From positions 1 to 60,150 of the forward strand of contig JAGFJG010000107.1 of the NCBI GenBank assembly GCA_024102915.1: a stretch of 60,150 bases of DNA. Reading direction: 5' to 3'. Position 1 is the first letter of the stretch. Every line of letters begins with the position of its first letter. Origin of the DNA: Caldilineales bacterium. GTDB lineage: Bacteria > Chloroflexota > Anaerolineae > J102. Below the pieces are notes generated by a model. That model saw only the letters and a program-made list of their open reading frames with translations, was not told where the DNA came from and ran no database searches. Below are positions 60,031 to 60,150 of this stretch, piece by piece. A program made the translations under genes and the position numbers.

Positions 60031-60150
60031 ACATCAGAGGAGTCGACCCCCAACGGAGATTCATTTAAGTCGTACCCCTTTCGGGGGTTGAAAGCAGGAT
60101 ATTTCATGGTTATGTTATTTCTTGCCAATCATCTGGCAGGAGAACAGATC
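60025..60150. mobile_element. Possible left end of an element that interrupts rnj
   Basis: From the last rnj-like codons to the window edge the sequence does not continue RNase J. It contains a GC-rich hairpin (ACCCC..GGGGT around 60074-60089) and, from ATG 60106 with AGGA about 9 nt upstream, an open frame 'MVMLFLANHLAGEQI' running off the edge. An insertion sequence or other inserted element is the simplest explanation, but only ~120 bp are visible and no transposase motif can be seen. Confidence 0.4.

Overview
The window looks like a chromosomal contig of a free-living bacterium, most likely a Chloroflexota member of the Anaerolineae/Caldilineae/Ardenticatenia type. This is inferred from Thr-Pro-rich linkers in secreted proteins, a secreted protease ending in a 'YLPM..R' tail, RNase J, Sec lipoproteins, and short tandem-repeat palindromes scattered between and inside genes. 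No rRNA, tRNA or CRISPR array is visible. The genes are tightly packed, many with 1-8 bp overlaps, and mostly run in co-directional blocks.

Layout. 1-586: AT-rich, no recognisable gene. 0.6-3.7 kb (minus): a VapBC pair, a B12-binding radical SAM enzyme, and a second toxin-antitoxin-like pair whose TumE/DUF6516-like toxin is broken by an in-frame stop. 3.7-6.6 kb (minus): histidine kinase/response regulator pair and a secreted DUF2202 ferritin-like protein. 6.7-10 kb (minus): a CoxD-CoxE-CoxF-like maturation trio (MoxR ATPase, VWA protein, XdhC) with no molybdo-hydroxylase structural genes in view. 10.1-14.7 kb (plus): atypical polysaccharide deacetylase, amidase, DUF4432 protein, DUF6492 protein. 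14.7-20.8 kb: Get3/ArsA ATPase, MtaB, HIT protein, VTT membrane protein, a cytoplasmic cyclophilin and a three-cyclophilin lipoprotein. 20.8-26.5 kb (minus): WecA/TagO-like transferase, a large O-antigen ligase-like membrane protein with TPRs, and a glycosyltransferase.

26.7-33.3 kb (plus): an ABC importer of the NitT/TauT type with two paralogous substrate-binding lipoproteins (one followed by the 3' relic of a third), a methyltransferase with a TTG start, and a stand-alone adenylation-carrier (NRPS-like) protein. 33.4-46.4 kb (minus): a 12-gene surface-glycan operon made of a Wzx-type flippase, CMP-nonulosonate synthetase, NeuB-type synthase, GNAT, TIM-barrel isomerase, CBS-fused DegT aminotransferase, a WecB/WbpI-like epimerase, glycosyltransferases and a methyltransferase. 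46.5-49.2 kb (minus): two Gfo/Idh dehydrogenases and a WbpD-like acetyltransferase. Together these could feed nonulosonic acid and diacetamido-sugar units to the same polymer.

49.3-51 kb (minus): two poorly characterised proteins. 51-60 kb (plus): endonuclease III, a 1296-aa subtilase with Thr-Pro linkers and cohesin-dockerin-cohesin modules, dihydropteroate synthase, an intact polysaccharide deacetylase lipoprotein, a glutaredoxin-like membrane protein, a DUF6504 protein, and an RNase J gene cut off after 357 codons just before the right edge.

The most unusual features are palindromic arrays of 7-9 bp units that have entered coding sequence (a 24-residue insert in a glycosyltransferase, the tail of the VWA protein, the N-terminus of FolP), the adenylation-carrier/ABC-importer locus with its fused substrate-binding-gene relic, and the multi-domain secreted proteins. 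Functional calls rest on motif recognition by eye; no database search was run.
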